A DNA stretch of 15,222 nucleotides, from contig DKBB01000415.1 in assembly GCA_002451015.1 (NCBI GenBank), positions 10,925 to 26,146 of the forward strand. The letters are read 5' to 3'. The position numbers were made by a program, and so were the translations under genes. Source of the stretch: Acidobacteria bacterium UBA6911. Its GTDB lineage: Bacteria; Acidobacteriota; UBA6911. The notes beneath the pieces were generated by a model, which was not told where the DNA came from, made no database searches, and worked only from the letters and a program-made list of their open reading frames with translations. Below are positions 1 to 6,584 of the stretch, one piece after another (the stretch's first letter is position 1; every line of letters starts with the position of its first letter).

Positions 1-1
1 A

Positions 2-24
2 AGCTCCGACCGTAGGTCGGAGCT
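2..24. repeat. Perfect 10-bp hairpin at left edge
   Basis: Arms agctccgacc and ggtcggagct are exact reverse complements around a 3-nt loop (gta). The stem is GC-rich and stable. The sequence after it (cttcactcc) has no T-run on the plus strand, so it is not a textbook intrinsic terminator. It may be the terminator or a REP-like palindrome behind a gene lying left of the window. The inverted repeat is directly visible; its role is inference. Confidence 0.6.
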
Positions 25-714
25 CTTCACTCCATGTCCTGTCCCCATTCTTCAGAATCACTATGGTTTCCGACGCCATCAAACATGATTTGGAAGGATG
101 AATCCTGAGGTTAGCGCAAAAAACGGATGTGGTTCCAGGCTTGTTTTCTGGTGGCTGTAAGGCCAGGTAGAATATAAAAGCCCGATAATGCGAAAAGTCA
201 ATACAAGGAATTTGCGGCCTTGATGGAGCAGGATTTTGCTAAGATAAAAAAAGAGATAACCGAAGACCGGCTGGAAGCTGGAGAAGACCGCAGGGAAACC
301 CGGGATGATATCCGCGAGTAGGACGAGCTGGATAACAGGGTGAGAAGACGAAGGAGATGAGACAACAAAATCGTGGTACATCCACTTCGGCCGGAATGCG
401 ACAACAGCCGATATTCTTGGTTTTTCCAGCCGCAGCCATTGATGCGTATCCGGGGATCCGCTCAATGATCCGGCAATGAGCAGATGGAGTATTCTGCATC
501 AGGCGCCGCCGTGTTATGGTGTGGGCTGTAGGGCGCCTAAAGCAACAGGAGCCGTTTAAATGAGTCGTTTCTTTTCAATCGCATTTTTGACTGAAGTTAA
601 GAAGTGAAACGGGGAATATAATGAACCTCCACCCGAAACGCCCATTTCTGTTGCGCCCGGGCGGAGATCATCCTTCCTGCTGAATGCGGACAGTAAGATA
701 TACAGGATGGATTC
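25..714. other. Gene-poor stretch with possible decayed coding sequence
   Basis: I see no convincing gene here. A plus-strand frame open from 178 to a TAG at 319-321 reads as a charged, helix-like peptide (first ATG at 223, ending near residues AGEDRRETRDDIRE). After the stop the same frame continues charged (DELDNRVRRRRR) to a TGA at 358. That looks like the remnant of a coiled or charged protein, but I recognise no family. Two tiny plus-strand ORFs follow at 560-607 and 621-683. The long minus-strand frame over 79-465 has a composition typical of an antisense shadow. An imperfect GC inverted repeat (aggcgcc at 501-507, ggcgcct at 532-538) is also present. Confidence 0.4.
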
Positions 715-1665
715 CTACCAGCCGGATTCCATGTTGTAGGGAACGGCCCACAGCACCGCTTCGATCTGGCGGATTTTGCCGTCCACAACCTTGAAGATTT
801 CAGCGATATAAAAAGAAAAAGGCTGACGGAATGCCGGGCTTACGTCCTCTATTTTTCCGTCCAGGGTGACGGACATTTTTTCTATGCTGCCGTCATGATC
901 GAAATAGCCGAAGCCGTATGAAAGCCCTGTTACGGGATCTGCCAGGAATCGGCGCTCACGGATATCGGTTACAATTGTCGAAAAATGGGTGTCGAACTGA
1001 GCCTTGCAGTCCATCCAGGACATGGAACCTTCCGGTGCATCCGGATTGTTCGATGTTATCGAGCCGTTTTCGCGGCGCTGGCAGTCTGGATCGAATGGGA
1101 TATTGGCGCCGTCGTTGTCGGTGTCCAGCCCGGTGAAATAGCTGTTGCCGATCGTTATCAGTTCATGCCGAGGCAACCGTTTGTCTTCCGGGATGACCTG
1201 CATCATCAGTGGATGCGGTTCTGTAGGGGAGGCAAAGGACATGCCTTCCGGCGGCGGTCCCATGGAGATATTTCGGACCACCAGGTTTTCGATCTCGGAA
1301 ATTAGCGCTCCCTTTTCAACCTTAAGGCGGACGCCGAACCAGTTGTTGTTTCCGTTTTCATCGATCTTGCCCAGAAGACCGACCTGCCCGGCTTCCTCGT
1401 CAATCACGTCGACCCGGTAGGTGGGCATCGCCGTTACCGTATTCCAGAGGCCGTCCGTGAGATTGAGGCGCACGCCGTTTTCCGTGTATTTCACATTATT
1501 GGTAACGGGCAGGGAAGAAGCATCCCGGGCAATCAGGGCTTCAAGGTATCGGTTCATAAAACCGGCCAGGCATTCGCGGTCGCACTCTATAGGAGCGGCT
1601 GCATTTGCGGCCAGGCTGAGGCAGAGTATCGACATGACAAAGGCGGTGATCATCAAACGTTTCAT
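715..1665 (-). CDS. Secreted DUF8021/SnoaL-like (NTF2-like) protein
   Basis: The 316-residue product begins with a signal peptide (about residues 1-22: KR start, hydrophobic core, ANA cleavage site), so it should be exported. The mature part seems to hold two NTF2/SnoaL-like halves. The first (about 28-130) has a CDREC cysteine pair at 28/32, then YTENG, and closes on a strand with EIENLVVR. The second (about 165-312) opens with a YFTGLDTD helix and an FDPDCQRRENG segment like the 'RRENG' of SnoaL-like proteins. The order resembles the DUF8021 family, best known from secreted fungal proteins; that match is from memory. No catalytic residues can be assigned. An AAGGAA element about 6 nt before the ATG supports the start. 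The gene is divergent from the DUF1232 gene across 231 bp. Function is unknown. Confidence 0.8.
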   Translation of the reverse strand: MKRLMITAFVMSILCLSLAANAAAPIECDRECLAGFMNRYLEALIARDASSLPVTNNVKYTENGVRLNLTDGLWNTVTAMPTYRVDVIDEEAGQVGLLGKIDENGNNNWFGVRLKVEKGALISEIENLVVRNISMGPPPEGMSFASPTEPHPLMMQVIPEDKRLPRHELITIGNSYFTGLDTDNDGANIPFDPDCQRRENGSITSNNPDAPEGSMSWMDCKAQFDTHFSTIVTDIRERRFLADPVTGLSYGFGYFDHDGSIEKMSVTLDGKIEDVSPAFRQPFSFYIAEIFKVVDGKIRQIEAVLWAVPYNMESGW

Positions 1666-1896
1666 GGTATTTCCTTTTCTTAAAGGTTGATAACTGTATG
1701 TTTCAGGTTATACCCTTGTTCGGATATATCAGAGCCGTGATCGGTTTATAAAAACAGTAACAGGTTGAACGAATCCGTTCGTCGTCGAGGCGCAATGGAT
1801 GCGTGCCTCCCGTCGCCGGATTTTACAGGACTGTTCCTGCAGGGCGATAGAAAAATCGGAAGCTCTTTTTTGAGAAATGCGGGTTAATATATTCAG
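1666..1896. promoter_or_regulatory. Divergent intergenic region
   Basis: This 231-bp gap separates two outward-facing genes and so must hold both promoters. A short inverted repeat, gaacg-aatc-cgttc, lies at 1767-1780 near its middle and could be an operator for either gene. I could not assign -35/-10 boxes with confidence. Only the inverted repeat is directly visible. Confidence 0.35.
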
Positions 1897-2190
1897 ATGA
1901 ATTCCAAGCCGTCCTTCTGGCGGATGCTTCGGCATTTGCCTAAACTGGTCCGCCTTATCCTCCGCTTGCTCAGGGACCCCCGTGTCCCCCTCCCGGGGAA
2001 AATTGTATTTTTTTTGGGAATTGCGTATACGGTATGGCCAATGGATCTGATACCCGACCTGTTGATGCCGGTCATTGGGTCTTTTGACGACGTGGCCGTA
2101 TTGCTACTCTGTTTAAGGTATTTTCTTCATCGAACGCCTCCGGCTGTTCTCCAGGAGCACCTGACCGAATTACAGGCCGGAAATAAATGA
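1897..2190 (+). CDS. YkvA family (DUF1232) small membrane protein
   Basis: The 97-residue protein carries the DUF1232 signature: a hydrophobic stretch (about 34-48), then YTVWPMDLIPD at 44-54 and a G-x-x-DD element (G61, D64, D65) opening a second hydrophobic segment to about residue 77. The family's hallmark is Y-x3-P-x-D-L-I-P-D followed by G-x2-D-D. Members are short, membrane-associated and of unknown biochemical role. The N-terminal 30 residues are basic (RMLRHLPKLVRLILRLLRD), which fits a cytoplasmic, membrane-facing helix. No strong Shine-Dalgarno precedes the ATG. A 6-bp hairpin (tgaagg/ccttca, 2188-2206) begins at the stop codon. It sits alone, convergent with the phosphofructokinase gene. 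Confidence 0.88.
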   Translation: MNSKPSFWRMLRHLPKLVRLILRLLRDPRVPLPGKIVFFLGIAYTVWPMDLIPDLLMPVIGSFDDVAVLLLCLRYFLHRTPPAVLQEHLTELQAGNK

Positions 2191-2432
2191 AGGCTGCCGC
2201 CCTTCAATCCTATCCCAGAGCGCCGGGGCTTTCTGGTTTCTGTTTGTTCCGGAAGCGGTAAGGTCGCGGCACCTGCTGTATACGATTTCGAGCGCGACCT
2301 ATCTTTTGAGTAACAATCTCACGAATTACAAAACAAGGTTCATTCTGGTTACAATAGAGAACGTTCAAAACAAAAATGTTTAATATTCCAGGCAGACCGA
2401 AGGATCGCCCATGAGCGAGTTCAAGCCCGCCC
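2191..2432. other. Convergent intergenic region, no gene seen
   Basis: This 242-bp gap lies between two convergent genes. It contains the distal arm of the small hairpin at 2188-2206 (7-nt loop, no T-run) and an AT-richer central part around 2310-2390. On the minus strand, downstream of the phosphofructokinase stop, there is a run rich in T (complement of about 2369-2382) without a clear preceding stem. A minus-strand ORF overlapping the phosphofructokinase 3' end (2210-2473) has no recognisable protein character. Confidence 0.4.
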
Positions 2433-3524
2433 TTAATCGCCGAAACATGTACCGACGTTGCGAGCTGCATCAATCAGGGGATGGTCCAAGGGTACCAGGC
2501 GCTGCTTGTTTGCCGCCTCTTGCAGTGCAATATGAGTAACCGTTCGGCCTTTCATTACCACGAGCCTCGATTTCTCTCCGGCCATGAGCAGTTCAATTGC
2601 CTTGTTGCCGAATTCCGTGGCCAGAACACGATCGGCGGCAACGGGGGTGCCGCCGCGCTGGATATGGCCGAGTGTGATCGGCCGGGTTTCGATGCCGGTT
2701 TCGGCTTCGATATCGTCCGCGACTTTCTGCCCGATTCCCCCGAGCCGGATCGGATCCGGGCTGGTCGGATCGATGCGGTTGACGACCTGTTCTCCGCCTT
2801 CATAGCGGGCGCCTTCGGATACGCAGATTATGCTGAAGCGCTTGCCACGCTTCGACCGGTTCAGGACATATTCGCAGATTTTATTTATACTGAAGGGTAT
2901 CTCAGGGAGCAGAATTATGTCCGATCCGCTGGCGAGGCCGGCATGAAGCGCGATCCATCCCGCATTCCTTCCCATGACTTCCACGATCATGACGCGATGG
3001 TGGCTTGCGGCCGTTGTATGGACGCGGTCGAGGGCGTCGGTCGCAATCGAAACCGCCGTGGCGAAACCGAAAGTGACATCGGTCCCGTAGAGATCGTTGT
3101 CGATGGTTTTCGGGACCCCGATGCAGTTGATTCCCATCTGCACGAAGTCCGATGCGATGGACATCGATCCGTCGCCCCCGATGACTACAAGTGCGTCCAG
3201 ATTGTTGACGGCGATGTGCTCGAGGCAACGGTCGGTCACATCCCGGAACTCGATCTTGCCGTCGACTTTGACGGGATATTTGCGCGGTGCAATCTTGTTG
3301 TTTGTGCCCAGGATCGTGCCCCCGAGCGTAAGGATATTGCTGACCGATTCATTCTCCAGCGGTTTCACCCGATTCTGGATCAACCCCAGGAAGCCGTCCT
3401 CTATACCCATAACTTCCAGGTTGTATTTAGAGAGCGCCGTTTTCGCTACCGCGCGAATTACCGCATTCAGGCCGGGGCAATCACCCCCTGCCGTCAAGAT
3501 TCCGATACGATGGATTCCATTCAC
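2433..3524 (-). CDS. pfkA: 6-phosphofructokinase, mixed-signature (group III) type
   Basis: It phosphorylates fructose 6-phosphate to fructose 1,6-bisphosphate, the committed step of glycolysis, in the cytoplasm. Numbering from the upstream in-frame ATG at 3530, the N-terminal GGDCPG loop is at 15-20, the nucleotide loop GGDGS at 118-122, the catalytic block PKTIDND at 140-146 (base Asp144) and the substrate-binding MGRNAGWIA at 186-194. Gly121, at the E. coli Gly104 position, points to ATP, while Lys141, at the Gly124 position, is typical of PPi-using enzymes. This G/K combination is known in the group III 'mixed-substrate' branch, and ATP use is the more likely. I prefer the GTG start at 3522-3524: aggag at 3532-3536 sits 7 nt before it but abuts the ATG at 3530. 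That gives 363 residues, longer than the roughly 320 of E. coli PfkA, as in group III. It stands alone. Confidence 0.93.
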   Translation of the reverse strand: MNGIHRIGILTAGGDCPGLNAVIRAVAKTALSKYNLEVMGIEDGFLGLIQNRVKPLENESVSNILTLGGTILGTNNKIAPRKYPVKVDGKIEFRDVTDRCLEHIAVNNLDALVVIGGDGSMSIASDFVQMGINCIGVPKTIDNDLYGTDVTFGFATAVSIATDALDRVHTTAASHHRVMIVEVMGRNAGWIALHAGLASGSDIILLPEIPFSINKICEYVLNRSKRGKRFSIICVSEGARYEGGEQVVNRIDPTSPDPIRLGGIGQKVADDIEAETGIETRPITLGHIQRGGTPVAADRVLATEFGNKAIELLMAGEKSRLVVMKGRTVTHIALQEAANKQRLVPLDHPLIDAARNVGTCFGD

Positions 3525-3530
3525 AATCAT

Positions 3531-3536
3531 TCTCCT
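3531..3536 (-). promoter_or_regulatory. Shine-Dalgarno deciding the pfk start
   Basis: On the minus strand the sequence reads aggaga directly before an ATG and 7 nt before a GTG two codons later. Normal spacing is 5-9 nt, so ribosomes should favour the GTG at 3522-3524. The difference is only two residues. Confidence 0.6.
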
Positions 3537-3819
3537 GATCCGGGATATAGGAAATCATTATTTTCTATGGGATTTTATCCATTTTATTTCACAATAAAAG
3601 CCCCGAATTCAATATTCTCTGATGTTTTATGAAAAAAGACTCCAAAGCGTTCCTATATAATAGGCCTTTCATGCAACAAAATCTTTAAGCATATTTGGAT
3701 AAAATGGTACCTGGTTATTCTTTTAAAAGTTACATTTCTCAGGACGGTGAAATGGTTGAACAGTGAAAATTGGTGAAAGAATTGCCGGGCACCATTTATG
3801 ATATGGAGATTGGAAGTTC
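3537..3819. promoter_or_regulatory. AT-rich divergent promoter region
   Basis: This AT-rich gap separates pfk (leftward) from crcB (rightward). An odd palindrome, cctat-ata-atagg, at 3652-3664 overlaps a TATAAT-like hexamer (3656-3661) and may mark a promoter with an operator. Three copies of GTGAAA lie at 3747, 3763 and 3773. The conserved aptamer blocks of the crcB-motif fluoride riboswitch could not be found ahead of the channel gene. Confidence 0.35.
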
Positions 3820-4197
3820 ATGGTTCATAAGCTTGTATTACTGGCTCTGGCGGGAGCATTGGGTACATTGGCCCGTTATGGGGCGGCCGGGCTCGTTCAG
3901 CGGGTTCACGGCACCTCCTTTCCATGGGGCACTCTTGCCGTCAATCTCGCGGGTTGTTTTCTGGCAGGGCTTATCTGGACGCTGTCTGAAAGCCGATGGT
4001 CTCTTTCAGGAGAAACCAGGACCATTATTCTGGTGGGCTTCATGGGCGCTTTTACAACGTTTTCGGCTTTTATTCTCGAATCCGGTGAATTGCTGCGCTC
4101 GGCCGAATGGACGTATGCATTGGCGAATCTGACCATGCAGAATGTTCTAGGATTTGCCGCCCTGTTTGCAGGCATTGCTCTGGCGCGGGCGATTTAA
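3820..4197 (+). CDS. crcB: Fluoride-specific ion channel CrcB/FluC
   Basis: It exports fluoride from the cytoplasm as a dual-topology dimeric channel in the inner membrane. The 125-residue length and four hydrophobic segments match the family. Diagnostic elements are an early GxxxARY (G15-Y20, Arg19), the pore asparagine in TLAVNLAG (Asn42) and the GFMGAFTTFSAF segment (73-84), which carries the sodium-binding turn and the Phe78/Phe81 'phenylalanine box'. A GGAAG element 3 nt before the ATG, plus GGAG further upstream, supports the start. The DUF190 gene follows after 15 bp, so the two should be co-transcribed; crcB-DUF190 is a recurring pair. Single-gene FluC proteins homodimerise, and no second crcB is in the window. 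Confidence 0.95.
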   Translation: MVHKLVLLALAGALGTLARYGAAGLVQRVHGTSFPWGTLAVNLAGCFLAGLIWTLSESRWSLSGETRTIILVGFMGAFTTFSAFILESGELLRSAEWTYALANLTMQNVLGFAALFAGIALARAI

Positions 4198-4212
4198 TTT
4201 GGGGGCTTGACG

Positions 4213-4560
4213 ATGAAACTTCCATTTGAAGCATACATGTTGCGCATCTTTATCGGAGAGAGTGATAAAGCAGGCGGGAAACCCTTGTACGAAGTCATCG
4301 TGAAGGAGGCACGGAAACGCGGAATGGCCGGGGCGACGGTTTTAAGGGGTTTTCTCGGTTTCGGCGCCAGCAGCCGCATCCACACATCCAAAGTGCTGCG
4401 GCTCTCTGAAGACCTTCCCCTTGTCGTTGAGATAGTCGATGCCGAAGACAAAATCGAAGCATTCATGCCATTCCTGGACGGCATTATCGGGGAGGGGCTG
4501 ATCACGATGGAAAAGGTCCGCGTGATTGCCTACCGGCACAATCCCCGGGAGCCCGAATGA
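4213..4560 (+). CDS. DUF190 domain-containing protein
   Basis: This 115-residue cytoplasmic protein covers the DUF190 fold: an N-terminal strand (EAYMLRIFIGESDK), then KPLYEVIVKEARKRGMAGATVLRGFLGFG at about 21-49, the central PLVVEIVD strand, and a C-terminal helix with GIIGEGLITMEKV. The alpha/beta pattern with a GATV-RG-GFG motif is typical of this family, which resembles PII-like small trimeric proteins. Its biochemical role is not established; its common place next to crcB suggests an accessory or sensing role in fluoride resistance (inference). ATG 4213 is chosen because GGGGG at 4201-4205 gives 7-nt spacing. An upstream in-frame TTG (4207) would add two residues. The last 31 bp overlap the 3' end of the opposing nuclease-like gene. 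Confidence 0.92.
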   Translation: MKLPFEAYMLRIFIGESDKAGGKPLYEVIVKEARKRGMAGATVLRGFLGFGASSRIHTSKVLRLSEDLPLVVEIVDAEDKIEAFMPFLDGIIGEGLITMEKVRVIAYRHNPREPE

Positions 4561-5435
4561 TACCCTATGGATTCTATTATCCCGGGAGATCCTGCACGGA
4601 ATCCTTCAGCAATCGCTTTCCCAATGTTGGCCATCAGATCGCGATGGCCGTTGACTGCATAAACATGAGGCGTAAGGGCCCATAACCGGGATCCGATTCT
4701 TTTTGGATCCAGCCGGCCGTTTTTTTGTTCCGGAAACGTGGTTACAAGCATCGGCAGGATCTTGTCGGAAAGCCGCAAGGCGGTATCCACTACAAAAATG
4801 GAAAGAAACGGCTGCAATAAAAAGACCCGCTCCCAGAATGCCGCGGCTGTATTTGCCGCAAGGTTCTTCGGAGGGGAGGACTTTACTTCCAGATAAATCA
4901 GTTTCCCTTCCGCGGCGGCGACGACATCCAGGTCCCCGCCCGCTCCCCGGACATGAAGCTTCACCCCTGTTGCGACATCAAATCCGAATCTGTATTCGAG
5001 TTCCCGTGCTACGTACCATTCCAGCATCGGACCGAAACTTGTGACGGCAAGCTTAAGCCTGTACCGCCCGGCACGGGCTTCCTCCGCCGTCCCGAGTTCC
5101 ACCAAAACCTCGGCGTATCGCTTCGACTGTTCCGGTGTGAGATACCGGGTTGTCTCCACGGGAAGGAATCCTTCCGGTTTGCGGATGGCGCCACGCAGGA
5201 ACAACCGGAAAGCATAGTGGCCGAACCAGTCGGCAAACCGGTCTGCCGATACTTTGTCCATATTTTCGGGGAAAGGCAATTCCGATCTTACGCTTTCGGG
5301 ATGGAAACCTCGGCGCAGGAGCATGGAAAGCGCTTCATTGGAAGATGCCAGACGCTTTGGAGGCGCGGGAGGAGAGGCGGAAACTTCATGAATCTCCAGG
5401 TCGCGGGCGCTGCGTTTCTTCCTTTGCGGAGGCAT
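4530..5435 (-). CDS. PD-(D/E)XK nuclease-like protein, family not recognised
   Basis: The product is 301 residues from the ATG at 5433-5435; an in-frame TTG at 5471 would add 12. A basic, proline-rich N-terminal tail (1-35: PPQRKKRSARD, SPPAPPKR) precedes a helical region (about 36-125) with conserved-looking FADWFGHYAFRLFLRG. Residues 132-230 look like a restriction-endonuclease fold: a helix with Glu139/Glu145, a strand, then GGDLDVVAAAEGKLIYLEVKSS (D168/D170 and E183-x-K185), the D...ExK metal-binding pattern. The rest (231-301) is alpha/beta with no motif I know. The fold call rests on this one motif. Substrate (DNA repair, RNA or restriction) cannot be told, and no methylase of DNA or helicase adjoins it. 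It is divergent from the methyltransferase at 5597, whose sequence is not that of a DNA methylase. Confidence 0.78.
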   Translation of the reverse strand: MPPQRKKRSARDLEIHEVSASPPAPPKRLASSNEALSMLLRRGFHPESVRSELPFPENMDKVSADRFADWFGHYAFRLFLRGAIRKPEGFLPVETTRYLTPEQSKRYAEVLVELGTAEEARAGRYRLKLAVTSFGPMLEWYVARELEYRFGFDVATGVKLHVRGAGGDLDVVAAAEGKLIYLEVKSSPPKNLAANTAAAFWERVFLLQPFLSIFVVDTALRLSDKILPMLVTTFPEQKNGRLDPKRIGSRLWALTPHVYAVNGHRDLMANIGKAIAEGFRAGSPGIIESIGYHSGSRGLCR

Positions 5436-5566
5436 AATACCTATTTTAATATGGGAGTCGGACCATGACAAAACTTTGATTTGATAAGAGATCGTATATT
5501 TTCAACTCTTTAAAACGACCTTGGAGGTTTTTAGCACCTTTTCCCGGCCTTGTGGCAGTGCCGATC

Positions 5567-5585
5567 GTCATGCCGGTTTCATGAC
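5567..5585. promoter_or_regulatory. Inverted repeat just before the methyltransferase start
   Basis: Exact 6-bp arms, gtcatg (5567-5572) and catgac (5580-5585), surround a 7-nt loop. The repeat ends 11 nt before the ATG at 5597, directly ahead of the GGTGAAGAA ribosome-binding region. It could be an operator or a small RNA hairpin affecting initiation. Only the symmetry is observed. Confidence 0.35.
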
Positions 5586-5596
5586 AGGGTGAAGAA

Positions 5597-6358
5597 ATGA
5601 GCTCAAGACGAAAGAAAGAGTGGTTTGACAACGATAAATTCTGGCGGGATCTCTACCCGTTTATGTTTCCGGAAAAAAGGTTTCAGGAAACCTCCGCGGA
5701 GATGGACGGGGTGCTGTCCCTGGTGAAACCGAATGGAAAGGCAGTACTGGATCTGTGCTGCGGTCCCGGTCGATGCTCCATTGATCTCGCAAAGCGTGGT
5801 TTTAAAGTCACAGGCGTCGACCGGACAAAATTCCTTCTGGACAAAGCAAAAACCGGTGCGAGAAAGGCCGGAGCCACGGTTGAGTGGATTGAGATGGATA
5901 TGCGCGACTTCGTTCGCCCGGAGCGCTACGACCTGGTACTCAGTATGTTCCACTCGTTCGGGTATTTTGACGACAAACGGGAAGATATGTCGGTTTTAAG
6001 AAATATCTTTGCGAGTCTGAAGCCCCGTGGAGTTTGCTTCATCGAGCTTATGGGCAAGGAGATCCTGGCAAAGATATTTCAGCCGACGAGATCGGAAATA
6101 CTTCCGGACGGGACCCGGTTTATTGGCAGGAGTGAGATATTTGACGAGTGGACCCGTGTCCGGAATGAATGGATTTTGGTTAAAAACGGTCGCGCCAAAA
6201 CCTTCACGTTCCATCATACGGTATACTCCGGCCGGGAGCTGCGGGATCGGATGGAGCAGGCAGGTTTCATCAATGTGAAACTTTTCGGCAATTTGAACGG
6301 GGACGCTTACGGAGTGGATGCCGAACGCCTCATCGCCGCCGGCCACAAACCCAGTTAA
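5597..6358 (+). CDS. Class I SAM-dependent methyltransferase
   Basis: The 253-residue cytoplasmic enzyme transfers a methyl group from S-adenosylmethionine; the acceptor is unknown. Motif I is VLDLCCGPGR at 50-59, the acidic ribose-binding residue is Asp75 in VTGVDRT, motif II is WIEMDMRDF around 95-103, and YDLVLSMFHSFGYF forms the strand-4 and post-motif region. The C-terminal half contains an FHHTVYSGRELRDRMEQAGF segment, usual in small-molecule methyltransferases of the Methyltransf_25/11 type, where the hydrophobic strands accept the substrate. No DNA-methylase (N/D)PPY motif is present, which argues against a restriction-modification role with the neighbouring nuclease-like gene. It starts with ATG after GGTGAAGAA and is a single-gene unit ending 4 bp before a large inverted repeat that may stop transcription. 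Confidence 0.9.
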   Translation: MSSRRKKEWFDNDKFWRDLYPFMFPEKRFQETSAEMDGVLSLVKPNGKAVLDLCCGPGRCSIDLAKRGFKVTGVDRTKFLLDKAKTGARKAGATVEWIEMDMRDFVRPERYDLVLSMFHSFGYFDDKREDMSVLRNIFASLKPRGVCFIELMGKEILAKIFQPTRSEILPDGTRFIGRSEIFDEWTRVRNEWILVKNGRAKTFTFHHTVYSGRELRDRMEQAGFINVKLFGNLNGDAYGVDAERLIAAGHKPS

Positions 6359-6362
6359 TAAT

Positions 6363-6453
6363 TGGTGACAGGCTAGAATTTCACTTTTTTGATCCATCCT
6401 GATTCGTAACGGATAATATTCAACCAAAAAAGTGAAATTCTAGCCTGTCACCA
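6363..6453. repeat. 91-bp element with perfect 29-bp inverted arms (MITE/REPIN-like)
   Basis: The left arm 6363-6391 and right arm 6425-6453 are exact reverse complements over 29 bp, around a 33-nt centre. The arms start with tggtgacaggct and run into ttcacttttttg. The trinucleotide att stands at 6361-6363 and again at 6453-6455, which could be a short target duplication, though the surroundings are AT-rich. No ORF lies inside. Length and symmetry fit a non-autonomous mobile element (MITE, or a REP pair moved by a RAYT transposase) and exceed a normal terminator, although its position 4 bp after a stop codon means it can also terminate transcription. No transposase is in the window. Copy number in the genome would settle it. 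Confidence 0.7.
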
Positions 6454-6493
6454 TTTATTGCTTCGGGGGCCCTCTGCCTGTCTTGAAATCTGA

Positions 6494-6507
6494 CGAGGAA
6501 TACCTCG
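6494..6507. promoter_or_regulatory. Small inverted repeat upstream of the ccmH-like operon
   Basis: The arms cgagg and cctcg surround a 4-nt loop (aata), 77 bp ahead of the ATG at 6585. A TATAAA element lies just downstream at 6509-6514 and TTGAAA upstream at 6483-6488. The 20-nt spacing is longer than the sigma-70 optimum, so the promoter is uncertain. The repeat would sit between the boxes as an operator could. Confidence 0.3.
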
Positions 6508-6584
6508 GTATAAAATGTTATGATCAGGTAGTGTGAAACCCGTATGGCATACAGTTTCCCCGGCAAGGAAAGAGAACGGAATTA

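Noticed and set aside
79..465. 128-codon minus-strand frame near the left edge
   Set aside because: Serine-, phenylalanine- and leucine-rich composition looks like an antisense of charged plus-strand sequence. I saw no ribosome binding site or known motif.
2481..3632. 383-codon plus-strand frame opposite phosphofructokinase
   Set aside because: It is an antisense shadow of a gene with full motif support. Its translation has no recognisable domain.
3600..3819. Fluoride riboswitch ahead of crcB
   Set aside because: The conserved aptamer blocks could not be found by eye.
4530..6358. Restriction-modification pair (nuclease-like gene plus methyltransferase)
   Set aside because: The methyltransferase lacks DNA-methylase motifs such as (N/D)PPY and looks like a small-molecule enzyme. 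The two genes are merely divergent neighbours.
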